Shown: piece after piece, positions 10,109 through 21,327 of the stretch
Layout of the letters: the number at the start of each line of letters is the position of its first letter
Position numbering within the stretch: the stretch's first letter is position 1
The notes under the pieces: model-generated
Seen by the model: only the letters and a program-made list of their open reading frames with translations
What the model was told of the DNA's origin: nothing
Database searches by the model: none
NCBI RefSeq assembly: GCF_003052295.1
Contig: NZ_QBLC01000002.1
Location: 124,001 to 188,000 of the forward strand
Length of the DNA: 64,000 nt
Origin: Trichococcus paludicola
Lineage (GTDB): Bacteria; Bacillota; Bacilli; Lactobacillales; Aerococcaceae
Direction: 5' to 3'
Made by a program: the position numbers and the translations under genes

Positions 10109-11383
10109 ATGCTTCAGACAATCATAACGTTCATTATCGTGTTCAGCATATTAGTGATCATCCATGAATTCGGCCATTTCTATTTTGCGAAAAAAGCGGG
10201 TATTTTGGTTCGTGAATTCGCAATCGGTATGGGGCCGAAAATCTTCTCTCATCGCAAAAACGGAACGACCTATACGATCAGAATGCTGCCTATAGGCGGA
10301 TACGTGCGGATGGCAGGCATCGGAGATGAGGATACCGAGTTAAAACCCGGTATGCCGCTTAACATATCGCTTGACGAGGCACAACAAGTCACTCAAATAG
10401 ATTTAAGCAATAAACAGCATTTGCATACTGTTCCGATAGAATTACTGGAAGCTGATCTGGAACAGGCGCTCTTCATTAAGGGCATCATTCCGGGAAGTTC
10501 GGAACCCGTTACCTATGAAGTCAAACGCGATGCGACAATCATCGAAGCGGATGGAACAGAGGTTCAGATCGCGCCCATCGATGTGCAATACCAATCAGCT
10601 CCCTTGCTGAAACGGATGATGACAAACTTTGCCGGACCGATGAATAATTTTATTTTGGGTATTGCGGTATTCATCACGATTGCGTTCGTGCAAGGCGGCG
10701 TTACGGTCAACGATAATCGCCTAGGCGAAATCCAACCTGACAGCCCGGCGGAAGCAGCCGGATTGCGGGAGGATGACGAAGTCTTGGCTGTGAATGGCGA
10801 AGAAATCGCTGAATGGACGGAACTGGTTGCATCCATCCAAGCTAATCCGGGCAATGAAATCACACTAACAGTTGTGACTGAAAATCAAGAAGCGCGTGAT
10901 GTGCTTATCACGCCCGAAACGAAAACCGATGAACAAGGCAATGATTATGGGCTGATCGGTGTTGCTCCTCCTATGGATCGCACGGTGATGGCTAAAATCA
11001 GTTACGGTTTTGAAGAATTTTGGTTGATAGCCACTTCCATCTTTGGATTGGTCTTCTCCATGTTCAGGACCGGCTTCCAAGCCGATTCTTTCGGCGGGCC
11101 TGTCGCCATCTATGCGGCAACGGAACAAGTCGTTGATTATGGCTTTCTGAGCGTGCTCAGTTTCTTGGCCTATTTGAGCATCAACCTCGGTGTCGTGAAT
11201 CTATTGCCGATTCCGGCATTGGATGGCGGGAAACTGCTGCTGAACGTGGTGGAAGGCATCCGAGGCAAGCCGCTGGATCCTGAGAAGGAAGGCATCATCA
11301 CTGCTATCGGAATGGGGCTTTTGCTCCTTCTGATGGTCATCGTCACTTGGAACGACATCCAAAGATTTTTCTTTGGGCAATAA
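10109..11383 (+). CDS. rseP: RIP metalloprotease RseP (site-2 protease)
   Basis: Intramembrane zinc protease (M50B) that cleaves membrane-bound anti-sigma factors, signal-peptide remnants and pheromone precursors; its enterococcal counterpart is called Eep. 424 residues. The zinc motif HEFGH (His19, Glu20, His23) is in the first membrane segment; a PDZ domain lies around residues 205-270 (DSPAEAAGLREDDEVLAVNG); the third ligand region is LLPIPALDGGK near residue 370. The ribosome binding site is GGGAGGG. A hairpin follows before polC. Confidence 0.96.
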   Translation: MLQTIITFIIVFSILVIIHEFGHFYFAKKAGILVREFAIGMGPKIFSHRKNGTTYTIRMLPIGGYVRMAGIGDEDTELKPGMPLNISLDEAQQVTQIDLSNKQHLHTVPIELLEADLEQALFIKGIIPGSSEPVTYEVKRDATIIEADGTEVQIAPIDVQYQSAPLLKRMMTNFAGPMNNFILGIAVFITIAFVQGGVTVNDNRLGEIQPDSPAEAAGLREDDEVLAVNGEEIAEWTELVASIQANPGNEITLTVVTENQEARDVLITPETKTDEQGNDYGLIGVAPPMDRTVMAKISYGFEEFWLIATSIFGLVFSMFRTGFQADSFGGPVAIYAATEQVVDYGFLSVLSFLAYLSINLGVVNLLPIPALDGGKLLLNVVEGIRGKPLDPEKEGIITAIGMGLLLLLMVIVTWNDIQRFFFGQ

Positions 11384-11399
11384 GTAGGAAGTTAATAAG

Positions 11400-11440
11400 A
11401 AGATTCAAAGAAAGGAAAGTTCATTCTTTGGATCTTTTTG
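11400..11440 (+). terminator. Terminator-like hairpin between rseP and polC
   Basis: AAGATTCAAAGAA (11400-11412) pairs with TTCTTTGGATCTT (11424-11436) with one mismatch-type position, followed by T-rich sequence. It may be a terminator or an attenuator ahead of polC. Confidence 0.65.
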
Positions 11441-11466
11441 TTTGTTAGTTAAGAAGGAGAGATCAA

Positions 11467-14400
11467 ATGGCATTATCGAAACATGAATTGTTCCAGCAGA
11501 TGCTGGAACAGATAAATCTGCATCACAAGCCGGAGTATCTGCCGTATTTCGAAAACGGGGAAATCGAACAGGTCATCGTGCATAAAAAATCCAAATTATG
11601 GTCCTTCCAGTTCGTTTTTGACAACGTCCTGCCTTTCGAAGTGTTCAATGCTTTGATGAACCATATGAAAATAAAGTTCCAATCCATTGCAACGATCGAT
11701 TTTCAAATCAAAACAAGGAAACCAATCTTGACGAACGAGAGTATTCTGGATTATTGGGAAACGGTCGTCCAGCGAAGCAACATATCCTCGCCGCTTGTCC
11801 AGACGCTTTTTGCCAAACACACGCCCGTCGTCCTGAACAACAAAGTTGTGATCAATGTTGAAAATGAGATCACCAAAAATCATTTAGCGGACAACTATCT
11901 GTCCGTCATCCAACAAAATTATCTCGTCTTGGGGTTCCCGAGTTTCCAGATTACGATTGAAGTGGACGAAGAAGCATCCGAAGCCAGAATGGCGCAATAT
12001 CTGGCAAGAAAACAAGAGCAGGATGAAATGTTGGTCAAACAAGCAGAAGAAGCCATCAAACAAAACCAACAGGACAGACAACGCAGCGACGGCTCGCAGT
12101 CGAAAGGCGGCAACAACGGTCCCCTGCTGATCGGCAGACAAATTTCAGGCAAGGAAGAAATCAAGCAGATGGCTTCGATCACCGAAGAAGAGCGTTCCGT
12201 TGTCATCGAAGGTTACATTTTCGACAGCGAAATCCGTGAACTGCGCTCCGGCCGAAAACTGCTCGTATTCAAAATGACGGATTACACTTCCTCGTTTTCG
12301 GTGAAGCTGTTCTCGTCAAATGAAACAGATGAACAGAACTTCGAGCTGGTCAAAAAAGGCATCTGGGTGCGCGTACGCGGGAGTGTCCAAGAAGACACAT
12401 TCATGCGTGACTTGGTTGTGAATGGCCGCGACGTCAATGAGGTGGCGCATGCGGAACGGAAAGATCGTGCGCCTGAGGACGAAAAAAGGGTCGAATTGCA
12501 TCTGCACTCAAATATGAGTCAAATGGATGCCACCAATGGCATCAGTGATTTTGTCAAACAGGCAGCCAAATGGGGGCACAAAGCCATCGCGTTGACTGAC
12601 CATGCCGCCGCGCAAGGCTATCCCGACGCCCATGCAGCCGGGAAAGCGAATAACGTGAAAATATTGTACGGGGTTGAAGCTTACGTCGTCGATGATGGTG
12701 TTCCGATTGCCTATAATCCGGTCCATGAGGATCTCAGCGAAGCAATCTATGTAGTTTTCGACGTGGAAACGACGGGCTTGTCGGCAGTATACGATAAGAT
12801 CATCGAGTTGGCTGCCGTAAAAATGTACAAAGGAAATGTCATCGAGACATTCGAAGAGTTCATCAATCCAGGGCATCCGTTATCTCAGACGACCATTCAA
12901 TTGACCGGCATAACCGATGACATGGTGCGCGACTCCAAACCGGAAAAAACGGTGTTGGAGGAATTCGCGGCATTCTCAGAAGGATCCATTCTTGTAGCCC
13001 ACAATGCCAGTTTTGACATGGGCTTCCTGAACAACAGTTATGAACGCCATGGTATGCCAGAGGCGCCACATCCGGTGATTGATACATTAGAAATGTCCCG
13101 TTTCCTGCATCCGCAGTTGAAATCCCATCGTTTGAATACGTTGGCGAAACGCTATGGTGTCGGCTTGGAACAGCATCACCGAGCAGTATATGATTCAGAA
13201 ACAACCGGGGCACTCTGCTGGATATTCCTGAAGGAAGCACGCGAAGAGCATAACATCTTGTTTCATGATGACCTCAACAAATATATTGGCGGCGGCGATT
13301 CTTACAAACGTGCACGGCCGTTCCATGCAACGATTCTGGCAAAAAATCAAGATGGGCTGAAGGACCTGTTCAAAATCATATCAGCTTCAAATATCGAGTA
13401 TTATTACCGGACACCGCGTCTTCCGCGCAGCGTCCTGCAGGCGATTCGAGGAAACTTATTGATCGGTTCTGCCTGCAGCGCAGGCGAGATCTTCGAGGCG
13501 ATGATGCAAAAAGGGGCAGAGGTGGCAAAGGAAAAAGCCAAGTTCTATGATTACATCGAAGTCATGCCGAAAGAGGTTTATGCACCGCTCATCACGAAGG
13601 AATTAGTCAAGAATGAAAGCGATCTGGAGGATATCATCACTCAAATCGTTGCCATCGGGGATGAACTGGGAAAAACGGTCGTCGCAACCGGGAATGTCCA
13701 TTATCTGAACAAGGAGGACGCCATCTACCGGGAAATATTGATTGGGTCCTTGAAAGTGAACCAAGGGAAAGTTCTGCATATGCCGGAAGTCCATTTCCGG
13801 ACGACAGATGAGATGTTGGACTGCTTCTCTTTTCTGGGAAAAGAGAAGGCCAAGGAAATCGTCATATATAATACCCAAAAAATTGCTGACAGCACTGAAG
13901 TGATCGTTCCGATCAAGGATCAATTGTATACACCGAACATGGAAGGTGCGAACGAGGAAGTCACGCGACTTTCCTATGACGAAGCCAAGCGTCTCTATGG
14001 CGAAGAACTCCCAGAACTGGTCGAAAAGAGGCTGGAGAAGGAGCTCAACTCGATCATCGGCAACGGCTTCTCGGTTATCTATCTGATTTCCCAAAAATTG
14101 GTGCTGAAGAGCAACCAAGACGGCTATTTGGTTGGTTCCCGGGGCTCGGTCGGCTCAAGTTTCGTAGCCACCATGACCGGGATAACGGAGGTCAACCCTT
14201 TGCCGCCGCATTACCGCTGTCCGGAATGCAAATATTCCTATTTCTATGAAGACGGATCGATTGGTTCCGGCTACGACTTGGAAAAAAAGGACTGCCCGAA
14301 ATGCGGGACAGACATGGACCGCGATGGGCACGACATCCCGTTCGAAACCTTCCTTGGTTTCTACGGAGACAAAGTACCCGATATCGATTTGAACTTCTCA

Positions 14401-15804
14401 GGGGAATATCAAGCGCAAGCCCACGCCTATACCAAGGAGCTTTTTGGGGAGGAGTATGTGTACCGTGCCGGGACGATCGGTACCGTTGCGGACAAGACGG
14501 CCTTTGGATATGTAAAAGCCTATGAACGGGATCATAACTTCAGATTCTCATCGGCTGAAATCGATCGGTTGGCAAAAGGCTGCACGGGCGTCAAACGGAC
14601 GACCGGACAGCATCCCGGTGGCATCATCGTCATTCCGGACTACATGGACGTCTATGATTTTACACCTATCCAGTTCCCGGCAGATGCCCAGGATTCTGAG
14701 TGGAAAACGACCCACTTCGACTTCCACTCCATCCATGATAACGTGCTGAAATTGGATATACTGGGACACGACGATCCAACCGTAATCCGCATGCTCCAGG
14801 ATCTATCCGGAATTGATCCGCAAACAATCCCGCCTAATGATCCGGATGTCATGAAGATATTCAGTGGCACCGAAGTGTTGGGTATCACGCCGGACCAGAT
14901 ATTCAGTAAAACCGGAACCCTCGGAATACCTGAATTTGGTACGCGCTTCGTCCGGGGAATGTTGGAGCAAACGAGTCCAAACACCTTTGCAGAGTTGCTG
15001 CAAATTTCGGGCCTTTCCCACGGGACGGATGTCTATCTGGGCAATGCCGAAACGCTCATCCGTGAGAACAACATCCCGCTGGCGGACGTTATCGGCTGTC
15101 GTGACGACATCATGGTATATCTGATCCATCACGGCATGGATGACGGTCTGGCCTTCAAAATCATGGAAAGTGTCCGTAAAGGGAAAGGGATCCCTGATGA
15201 TTGGCAGGCGGACATGAGGGCAAAAGAAATACCCGAATGGTACATCCAATCGTGCCTGAAGATCAAATATATGTTCCCGAAAGCCCATGCTGCCGCGTAC
15301 GTCTTGATGGCTTTGCGCGTTGCTTATTTCAAAGTGCACCAGCCGATCCGTTATTACTGTGCCTTCTTCTCCGTGCGCGCGCAGGATTTCGATTTGGTCG
15401 CGATGACGCAAGGGAAAGAAATGATCAAGACCCGCATGAAAGAAATCATGGATAAGGGTTTGGAAGCCTCGGTCAAGGAAAAAAGTTTACTGACCGTATT
15501 GGAATTGGCGAACGAAATGGTCGAGCGCGGCTTCACCTTCAAGATGGTCGATCTCGATAAATCGCATGCAAATAATTTCGTGATAGAAGGGGATACGCTG
15601 ATTGCACCATTCCGGGCTATTCCGGGATTGGGCGGCAACGTGGCGAACCAGATCGTTCAAGCGAGGGAATCCCAACCGTTCCTATCCAAAGAGGACTTGG
15701 CCACGCGAGGGAAAGTTTCGAAGACGATCATCGATTACATGAATGAAAATGGCGTGTTGAAAAACTTGCCGGACGAAAATCAACTTTCTTTATTTGATTT
15801 TTAG
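11467..15804 (+). CDS. polC: DNA polymerase III PolC-type alpha subunit
   Basis: Replicative DNA polymerase of Gram-positive bacteria, with its own 3'-5' proofreading. 1445 residues, the normal length. Order: N-terminal domain, OB fold around 230-320, PHP domain beginning [10 protein letters not shown], inserted DEDD exonuclease with FDVETTGL and NASFDMGFL, zinc-binding CPECKYSYF...CPKCG near 920, then palm and fingers including [18 protein letters not shown] at 11467 follows AAGGAGAGATCAA. proS, usually between rseP and polC in Bacilli, is absent. Confidence 0.98.
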   Translation: MALSKHELFQQMLEQINLHHKPEYLPYFENGEIEQVIVHKKSKLWSFQFVFDNVLPFEVFNALMNHMKIKFQSIATIDFQIKTRKPILTNESILDYWETVVQRSNISSPLVQTLFAKHTPVVLNNKVVINVENEITKNHLADNYLSVIQQNYLVLGFPSFQITIEVDEEASEARMAQYLARKQEQDEMLVKQAEEAIKQNQQDRQRSDGSQSKGGNNGPLLIGRQISGKEEIKQMASITEEERSVVIEGYIFDSEIRELRSGRKLLVFKMTDYTSSFSVKLFSSNETDEQNFELVKKGIWVRVRGSVQEDTFMRDLVVNGRDVNEVAHAERKDRAPEDEKRVELHLHSNMSQMDATNGISDFVKQAAKWGHKAIALTDHAAAQGYPDAHAAGKANNVKILYGVEAYVVDDGVPIAYNPVHEDLSEAIYVVFDVETTGLSAVYDKIIELAAVKMYKGNVIETFEEFINPGHPLSQTTIQLTGITDDMVRDSKPEKTVLEEFAAFSEGSILVAHNASFDMGFLNNSYERHGMPEAPHPVIDTLEMSRFLHPQLKSHRLNTLAKRYGVGLEQHHRAVYDSETTGALCWIFLKEAREEHNILFHDDLNKYIGGGDSYKRARPFHATILAKNQDGLKDLFKIISASNIEYYYRTPRLPRSVLQAIRGNLLIGSACSAGEIFEAMMQKGAEVAKEKAKFYDYIEVMPKEVYAPLITKELVKNESDLEDIITQIVAIGDELGKTVVATGNVHYLNKEDAIYREILIGSLKVNQGKVLHMPEVHFRTTDEMLDCFSFLGKEKAKEIVIYNTQKIADSTEVIVPIKDQLYTPNMEGANEEVTRLSYDEAKRLYGEELPELVEKRLEKELNSIIGNGFSVIYLISQKLVLKSNQDGYLVGSRGSVGSSFVATMTGITEVNPLPPHYRCPECKYSYFYEDGSIGSGYDLEKKDCPKCGTDMDRDGHDIPFETFLGFYGDKVPDIDLNFSGEYQAQAHAYTKELFGEEYVYRAGTIGTVADKTAFGYVKAYERDHNFRFSSAEIDRLAKGCTGVKRTTGQHPGGIIVIPDYMDVYDFTPIQFPADAQDSEWKTTHFDFHSIHDNVLKLDILGHDDPTVIRMLQDLSGIDPQTIPPNDPDVMKIFSGTEVLGITPDQIFSKTGTLGIPEFGTRFVRGMLEQTSPNTFAELLQISGLSHGTDVYLGNAETLIRENNIPLADVIGCRDDIMVYLIHHGMDDGLAFKIMESVRKGKGIPDDWQADMRAKEIPEWYIQSCLKIKYMFPKAHAAAYVLMALRVAYFKVHQPIRYYCAFFSVRAQDFDLVAMTQGKEMIKTRMKEIMDKGLEASVKEKSLLTVLELANEMVERGFTFKMVDLDKSHANNFVIEGDTLIAPFRAIPGLGGNVANQIVQARESQPFLSKEDLATRGKVSKTIIDYMNENGVLKNLPDENQLSLFDF

Positions 15805-15841
15805 GGGAAGGCTATTCCAAAGCCATTAGATTGGTAAGTCC

Positions 15842-15870
15842 TTGCATTTACTGACACAATGGTGTATGAT
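15842..15870 (+). promoter_or_regulatory. Promoter of the rimP-nusA-infB operon
   Basis: TTGCAT (15842-15847), 17-base spacer, TATGAT (15865-15870). The predicted start near 15877 lies about 18 bases before an intrinsic terminator, so initiating transcripts meet it at once. Confidence 0.65.
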
Positions 15871-15894
15871 TATATGAGAATAAGTCGTCGGATG

Positions 15895-15921
15895 GAGTGA
15901 GCGGAAACGCTCACTCTTTTT
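15895..15921 (+). terminator. Leader terminator upstream of rimP
   Basis: Perfect 9-bp stem GAGTGAGCG / CGCTCACTC with a GAAA tetraloop and five T. It sits between the promoter and rimP, so it can act as an attenuator of the nusA operon as well as ending polC transcripts. B. subtilis nusA is known to autoregulate through a NusA-dependent leader terminator. Confidence 0.85.
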
Positions 15922-15974
15922 ACGCAGTCAGCCAATGTATGACAGTGGTGTAGGATTGATAAAGGAGGATTTCT

Positions 15975-16448
15975 GTGAGTCGTGTAGTAGATGAAGTTCG
16001 AGTAGTGGTTCAACCAATAGTTGATGAACAGAATTTAGAATTAGTGGATATGGAATTTTTGAAGGAAGGGAAAAACTGGTTCCTCAGAATCTATATAGAT
16101 AAGCCAGGCGGCATCGATATCGAAGAGTGTGCATTGATCAGCGAAAAGGTCAGTGAAGCGTTGGATGCCATCGACCCTGACCCGATCCCGCAAGCGTATT
16201 TCCTGGAGGTGTCCTCACCAGGAGCAGAGCGTCCATTAAAGACTGAAGCAGATATGCAGAATGCCATCGGTAAATACGTGCATCTGTCCTTTTATCAGGC
16301 GATTGATGGTGAGAAATTCTACGAAGGAACGTTGAAGGAAATAAATGACGAGTCCGTCGTATTGACGATCAGAATCAAAACCAGAACAAAAGATATCGAA
16401 ATCGAAAGAAAACAGATCGCAAACGCAAGATTGGCTATCCAATTTTAA
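15975..16448 (+). CDS. rimP: Ribosome maturation factor RimP
   Basis: Assists late assembly of the 30S subunit. 157 residues, two domains: an N-terminal alpha/beta domain (FLKEGKNWFLRIYIDKPGG, then VSSPGAERPL) and a C-terminal SH3-like barrel. The start is GTG at 15975 with an ideal AAAGGAGG seven bases upstream. First gene of the classic nusA operon. Confidence 0.95.
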   Translation: MSRVVDEVRVVVQPIVDEQNLELVDMEFLKEGKNWFLRIYIDKPGGIDIEECALISEKVSEALDAIDPDPIPQAYFLEVSSPGAERPLKTEADMQNAIGKYVHLSFYQAIDGEKFYEGTLKEINDESVVLTIRIKTRTKDIEIERKQIANARLAIQF

Positions 16449-16480
16449 TCATTTTTTTGAGATAGGAGTGAACGAATAAT

Positions 16481-17782
16481 ATGAGCAAAGAAATGTTAAG
16501 TGCTCTTGAAGTGTTGGAAAAAGACAAAGGTATTTCAAAAGAGATTGTCATCAGTGCGTTGGAAGCTGCGCTTGTGTCTGCATACAAACGTAATTATGGT
16601 CAGGCCCAAAACGTTGAAGTGGAATTCGATACGAAAAAAGGGGACATCCATGTCTACGCTGTTAAAGAAGTAGTGGATATGGTGTTTGATTCGACTTTGG
16701 AAGTAAGTCTGGAGGATGCTTTGCAGATCAATAAAGCATACGAATTAGGCGACAAGATCCGTTTTGAGGTCACTCCCAAAGATTTCGGAAGGATTGCCGC
16801 TCAGACAGCCAAGCAAGTCATCATGCAACGTATCCGTGAAGCGGAACGCAGCATCGTCTACAATCAATTCATCGCATATGAGAATGACATTTTGACGGGT
16901 GTCGTCGAAAGAATGGACAGCCGGTACATTTACGTGAGCCTTGGGAAAATTGAAGCGGTATTGTCCAAGCAGGAGCAGATTCCGAATGAAACGTTCCAGC
17001 CGCACGACCGCATCAAAGTGTACATCACAAAAGTCGAAAACACCTCGAAAGGGCCGCAAGTTTTTGTCAGCCGCAGTCATCCCGACTTGCTGAAGCGCTT
17101 GTTTGAGCAAGAAGTTCCGGAAATCTTCGATGGTGTAGTCGAAATCGTTTCGATCGCCCGTGAAGCTGGAGACCGTTCAAAAGTAGCCGTGCGCTCACGC
17201 GATAAGAACGTCGACCCTGTCGGAACCTGCGTAGGACCAAGAGGTCAGCGTGTCCAAGCAATCGTAAACGAATTGCGCGGAGAAAATATGGATATCGTTG
17301 AATGGAATGAAGATCCGTCGATTTACATCGGAAATGCATTGAATCCAGCACAAGTCGTGAATGTAGATTTTCATCAAGCGGACGGCAGTTGTACTGTCAT
17401 CGTTCCGGATTATCAACTATCATTGGCAATCGGTAAAAAAGGTCAAAATGCGCGCTTGGCGGCAAAATTGACAGGCTATAAAATCGATATCAAGTCCGAA
17501 ACGGAGTATAATAAGTTATTGATGGAATCCGGTGCTCAAAAAGTTGCAGTCGATGATGAAGATGCTGATATGCTTCATTCTTTCGCTGGCTTGGATAAGA
17601 TGTTCCCGGCTGAGGAAGTCGCTGAAGATATCGCTGTTCCAGCGGAAGAAACGGATTATGCGGAAGCATACGAAAATGATGAACAAATCCTTGATCCTGA
17701 AGATGTAGAGCAGCTGATCTCGGAAGTCGAGACAGATCCGGAACAAAGCTATGATGAACTAGCAGAGGACCATCAAGACTAA
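16481..17782 (+). CDS. nusA: Transcription termination/antitermination protein NusA
   Basis: Binds RNA polymerase and nascent RNA, promoting pausing and hairpin-dependent termination. 433 residues: N-terminal polymerase-binding domain, S1 domain (about 135-200), and two KH domains including VGPRGQRVQAIVNELRGE and LAIGKKGQNARLAAKLTG. After residue 355 there is an 80-residue strongly acidic tail rich in Glu, Asp and Ala that replaces the Gram-negative repeats; similar tails occur in other Lactobacillales. Its operon leader contains a terminator that could be its own control point. Confidence 0.97.
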   Translation: MSKEMLSALEVLEKDKGISKEIVISALEAALVSAYKRNYGQAQNVEVEFDTKKGDIHVYAVKEVVDMVFDSTLEVSLEDALQINKAYELGDKIRFEVTPKDFGRIAAQTAKQVIMQRIREAERSIVYNQFIAYENDILTGVVERMDSRYIYVSLGKIEAVLSKQEQIPNETFQPHDRIKVYITKVENTSKGPQVFVSRSHPDLLKRLFEQEVPEIFDGVVEIVSIAREAGDRSKVAVRSRDKNVDPVGTCVGPRGQRVQAIVNELRGENMDIVEWNEDPSIYIGNALNPAQVVNVDFHQADGSCTVIVPDYQLSLAIGKKGQNARLAAKLTGYKIDIKSETEYNKLLMESGAQKVAVDDEDADMLHSFAGLDKMFPAEEVAEDIAVPAEETDYAEAYENDEQILDPEDVEQLISEVETDPEQSYDELAEDHQD

Positions 17783-17800
17783 TCAGTGAGGTGAAGGTTT

Positions 17801-18085
17801 ATGAAGACAAGAAAAGTTCCGATGAGGAAATGTGTCGTCTCCAACGAGATGAAACCAAAAAAAGAATTAGTCCGAATCGTAAAAAATCAAGCAGGTGAAA
17901 TCGCCATTGACCCTACTGGCCGCATGAATGGTCGTGGAGCCTATGTCTCTCTGGAACCTGCATTGGTGCAGAAAGCTTGGAAGCAACACATTTTGGACAA
18001 ACATCTTGAGACCGCGATCAGTGATGCTTTCTATCAAGAGTTGTTCGATTATGTTGAACACCAAAAAGCAAGGAGCTTATTATGA
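17801..18085 (+). CDS. rnpM: YlxR family RNase P modulator RnpM
   Basis: Small RNA-binding protein of the YlxR family (DUF448), reported in B. subtilis to bind RNase P RNA and modulate its activity. 94 residues. The family core MRKCVVSNEMKPKKELVRIV and the GRMNGRGAYVSL loop are present. The ribosome binding site is GTGAGGTGAAGG. It overlaps ylxQ by four bases (ATGA), so the two are translated together. Confidence 0.93.
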   Translation: MKTRKVPMRKCVVSNEMKPKKELVRIVKNQAGEIAIDPTGRMNGRGAYVSLEPALVQKAWKQHILDKHLETAISDAFYQELFDYVEHQKARSLL

Positions 18086-18390
18086 CACCTGAAGATAAGA
18101 TGTTGAATTTGCTGGGCTTGGCATTGCGCGCCGGCAGATTGATCACAGGTGAAGAAATGACCATCAAGTCCATCCAAAAAAATGAAGCAGTCTTCGTCCT
18201 TTGTGCGACGGACTGCAGCGATAACACCAAAGAAAAATTAGAAAACAAATGCCGCTATTATGAAGTCCCGTTCCTAGTGCATTTCACTTCGGAACAAATC
18301 AGTCAAGCAATAGGCAAGTCCCGTTCCATTTGCGCCTTGACCGATAGAGGATTCGCCAAAAGTTTCATGCGGCTGAAAGGAACAAAGTAA
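18082..18390 (+). CDS. ylxQ: L7Ae-family RNA-binding protein YlxQ
   Basis: 102-residue member of the ribosomal L7Ae/L30e/S12e/Gadd45 family, expected to bind kink-turn RNA. The visible core is [22 protein letters not shown], then [18 protein letters not shown]. Position between ylxR and infB is conserved in Firmicutes. The ATG overlaps the rnpM stop by four bases. The RNA target is unknown. Confidence 0.9.
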   Translation: MTPEDKMLNLLGLALRAGRLITGEEMTIKSIQKNEAVFVLCATDCSDNTKEKLENKCRYYEVPFLVHFTSEQISQAIGKSRSICALTDRGFAKSFMRLKGTK

Positions 18391-18412
18391 TGAGATAAGG
18401 GAAGGTGATGAC

Positions 18413-20866
18413 ATGGAAAAAAAACGTGTCTACGAGTATGCAAACGAACACAAGATACCAAGTAAAACGGTGTTGGATAAAGCAAAACAATTGGGGATCG
18501 ATTATCATAGCCATATGTCAACCATGGAAGACGGAGACATCAAAAAGTTGAACCAATCCATCTCTTCCCCTGCGGGAAACCAGGTTGCCAAGCCAAGTGC
18601 ACCGCAAACCAATGCGACACAGAACAAGCAACCAGCAGACAACAAAAAGTCGCCTGCAACCGGAACACATAAACCTACTGATAAGAGTGAACTGAGGAAA
18701 AAAACAGACATGAAAGATAAACCATCGAATCCTTCTCCGAATCAAAAAAACGGTTCCGAAAATAAAGGACAAGCAAGAAACGCTTCAGAAAAGAATACAA
18801 ATCGGCCGGCGCAAGCCACAAGCCAAGCTGGACAAAATCGTCCAAATACTAAAATGAATCGAGTTGACTCTGTTTCGCCAAACAAATCAAATGATAAACC
18901 AGTGCAGAAAACTGCAAACACTAATACTACTACTAATGCGCCAGCCAAATCAAGCCGTCCATCTTACGGTCAAAATTCAGGCGGATCCAATCCACGCAGT
19001 CAAGGAAATCAAGGGAGAGGCAATAATCCCTACAACAAAAATAAGCGCTCAAAATTCAAAAAAGGCGCCACCAAGCAAGGACCGGCAGTACCGCCACGCA
19101 AATTCCGCGAGTTACCGGAAACTTTCGTCTATACAGACGGCATGAATGTAATGGAAGTTGCCAAAAAACTGCACCGTGAACCAGCGGAAATCATCAAAAA
19201 ATTATTCCTGATGGGCATCATGGTCACTCAAAACCAAGCATTAGGCAAAGACGCTTTGGAATTGTTGGCTACTGATTATGGCATCGAAGCCGAAGAAAAA
19301 GTCGTTCAGGATATTTCCGATTTGGACAGCTATTTCGAAATCGAAGAAAATCCGGAAGACTTAGTCTCAAGACCACCTGTTGTCACTATCATGGGTCACG
19401 TCGATCACGGTAAAACGACGCTTTTGGATTCACTGCGCAATACAAACGTAATCCAAACCGAAGCAGGCGGAATCACGCAACATATCGGCGCTTATCAGGT
19501 AAAAATCGATGGCAAGCCGATCACATTTTTGGATACACCTGGACATGCTGCCTTCACGACCATGCGTGCCCGCGGAGCGGATGTCACAGATATCACGATC
19601 ATCGTTGTCGCAGCTGATGACGGTGTGATGCCACAGACAATCGAAGCTATCAGCCACGCAAAAGCGGCTGATGTTCCTATCATTGTTGCCGTGAATAAAA
19701 TCGACAAACCGACTGCAAATCCAGATCGCGTTATGCAGGAACTATCCGACCAAGGTTTGGTTCCGGAAGCTTGGGGCGGCGAAACGATTTTCGTCAACAT
19801 CTCAGCTAAGTTCGGTCAAGGGATCGAAGAATTGTTGGAAATGATTTTGTTGGTTGCTGAAGTCCAGGAATTGAAAGCTAATCCGAATCGTTTAGCGATC
19901 GGTTCCGTAATCGAAGCCCGTTTGGATAAATCCAAAGGACCGATTGCTACCGTGTTGGTGCAGTCAGGTACTTTGAAAATTGGCGATCCGATCGTAGTCG
20001 GTTATACTCATGGTCGCGTCCGCGTAATGACCAACGATCAAGGCAGACGCGTAAAAACGGCTGGACCTGCAATGCCTGTCGAAATCACAGGTTTGAATGC
20101 AGCACCGCAAGCCGGGGATCACTTTGTTGTCTTTGAAGATGAGAAGACAGCGCGTCAGGCCGGTGAAGAACGTGCGAAACGTGCCCTTATGGAACAACGT
20201 TCAACGCAGAATCGCGTGACTTTGGATAACTTGTTCTCCAGCTTGAAAGACGGAGAACTCAAAGATGTCAATGTCATCATCAAGGCTGACGTGCAAGGTT
20301 CAGTTGAAGCCTTGGCTGCGAGCTTACAAAAAATCGAGGTCGAAGGTGTCCGCGTCAAGATTGTTCACTCGGCGGCAGGCGCAATCAACGAGAGTGACGT
20401 TACCTTGGCGGCAGCCAGCAACGCGATCATGATCGGATTCAATGTCCGTCCGACTCCTCAGGCGAAAATCCAAGCGGACAGTGAAAATGTGGACATCCGT
20501 CTGCACCGTATCATCTACAACGCCATCGATGAAATCGAAACAGCGATGAAGGGCATGTTGGATCCTGAATTCGAAGAGCAAGTAACCGGTCAAGCGCTTA
20601 TCCGTGAAACTTATAAAGTTTCTAAAGTCGGCACAATCGGTGGAGCTTTCGTAACGGATGGCTACATCGGAAGAAGCAGCAGTATCCGTATCATCCGCGA
20701 CAACATCGTCATTTTCGACGGCAAACTTGCCAGCTTGAAGCGATTCAAGGATGATGCCAAAGAAGTTAAAAAAGGCTTCGAATGTGGTGTGATGATCGAA
20801 GATTACAATGATATCCGCATCGATGATGTCATCGAAGCATACCATATGGTTGAAATCAAGAAATAA
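18413..20866 (+). CDS. infB: Translation initiation factor IF-2
   Basis: GTPase that brings initiator tRNA to the 30S subunit and promotes subunit joining. 817 residues. An N-terminal IF2_N helix domain (residues 1-45) is followed by a 180-residue disordered linker rich in Asn, Pro, Lys, Gln, Ser and Gly, then a second IF2_N module near 245. G-domain motifs are [12 protein letters not shown] (G1), DTPGHAAF (G3) and NKIDK (G4). The C-terminus is complete. The ribosome binding site is GGGAAGGTGATGAC. The linker composition is more variable than the rest, as usual. Confidence 0.98.
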   Translation: MEKKRVYEYANEHKIPSKTVLDKAKQLGIDYHSHMSTMEDGDIKKLNQSISSPAGNQVAKPSAPQTNATQNKQPADNKKSPATGTHKPTDKSELRKKTDMKDKPSNPSPNQKNGSENKGQARNASEKNTNRPAQATSQAGQNRPNTKMNRVDSVSPNKSNDKPVQKTANTNTTTNAPAKSSRPSYGQNSGGSNPRSQGNQGRGNNPYNKNKRSKFKKGATKQGPAVPPRKFRELPETFVYTDGMNVMEVAKKLHREPAEIIKKLFLMGIMVTQNQALGKDALELLATDYGIEAEEKVVQDISDLDSYFEIEENPEDLVSRPPVVTIMGHVDHGKTTLLDSLRNTNVIQTEAGGITQHIGAYQVKIDGKPITFLDTPGHAAFTTMRARGADVTDITIIVVAADDGVMPQTIEAISHAKAADVPIIVAVNKIDKPTANPDRVMQELSDQGLVPEAWGGETIFVNISAKFGQGIEELLEMILLVAEVQELKANPNRLAIGSVIEARLDKSKGPIATVLVQSGTLKIGDPIVVGYTHGRVRVMTNDQGRRVKTAGPAMPVEITGLNAAPQAGDHFVVFEDEKTARQAGEERAKRALMEQRSTQNRVTLDNLFSSLKDGELKDVNVIIKADVQGSVEALAASLQKIEVEGVRVKIVHSAAGAINESDVTLAAASNAIMIGFNVRPTPQAKIQADSENVDIRLHRIIYNAIDEIETAMKGMLDPEFEEQVTGQALIRETYKVSKVGTIGGAFVTDGYIGRSSSIRIIRDNIVIFDGKLASLKRFKDDAKEVKKGFECGVMIEDYNDIRIDDVIEAYHMVEIKK

Positions 20867-20904
20867 ATCGCAACAGCAATAAAGCAAGTGAGAGGTGAAC
20901 CGAT

Positions 20905-21261
20905 ATGGCTAATTTCAGAGCCGGAAGAATAAAGCAAGAAATACAACGCGAAGTGAATGATATCCTGGCTAAGCGTGTAAAAGATCCGCGTGTTGCGAAT
21001 GTGAACATCACTGATGTGGAAATCACCGGTGATTTGCAACAAGCAACCATCTATTACAGCACATTGTCGGAACTTGCCAGCGATCGTGAAAAAACGCAAC
21101 TAGGATTGGATAAGGCTACTGGCCTTGTCCGCAAGGAACTAGGGACGCGTCTGACACTTTACAAGACACCAGAATTGATCTTCAAACGAGATGAATCGGT
21201 GGCTTACGGCAGCAAGATCGATGAATTGATCCGCAAGATGCACGAGGACGAAAAAAAATAG
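20905..21261 (+). CDS. rbfA: 30S ribosome-binding factor RbfA
   Basis: KH-fold protein needed for 16S rRNA 5'-end maturation and cold adaptation. 118 residues. Conserved [20 protein letters not shown] and [17 protein letters not shown] stretches are present. The ribosome binding site is GTGAGAGGTGAAC. Last gene of the operon, followed by a strong terminator. truB and ribF, which often come next in Firmicutes, do not follow here. Confidence 0.97.
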   Translation: MANFRAGRIKQEIQREVNDILAKRVKDPRVANVNITDVEITGDLQQATIYYSTLSELASDREKTQLGLDKATGLVRKELGTRLTLYKTPELIFKRDESVAYGSKIDELIRKMHEDEKK

Positions 21262-21280
21262 ATTTCATATTTTCGCACTA

Positions 21281-21327
21281 AAAGACAGACACAACGATTG
21301 TAATGATCATTGTGTCTGTCTTTTTTT
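21281..21327 (+). terminator. Intrinsic terminator ending the nusA-infB-rbfA operon
   Basis: AAAGACAGACACAACGAT pairs with ATTGTGTCTGTCTTT, with one bulge, followed by a T-run. The A-rich left side makes it potentially bidirectional. Confidence 0.92.

Noticed and set aside
14803-15411. A 202-codon minus-strand open frame inside polC
   Set aside because: It is antisense to conserved PolC sequence, lacks a ribosome binding site and has His/Arg-rich shadow composition.
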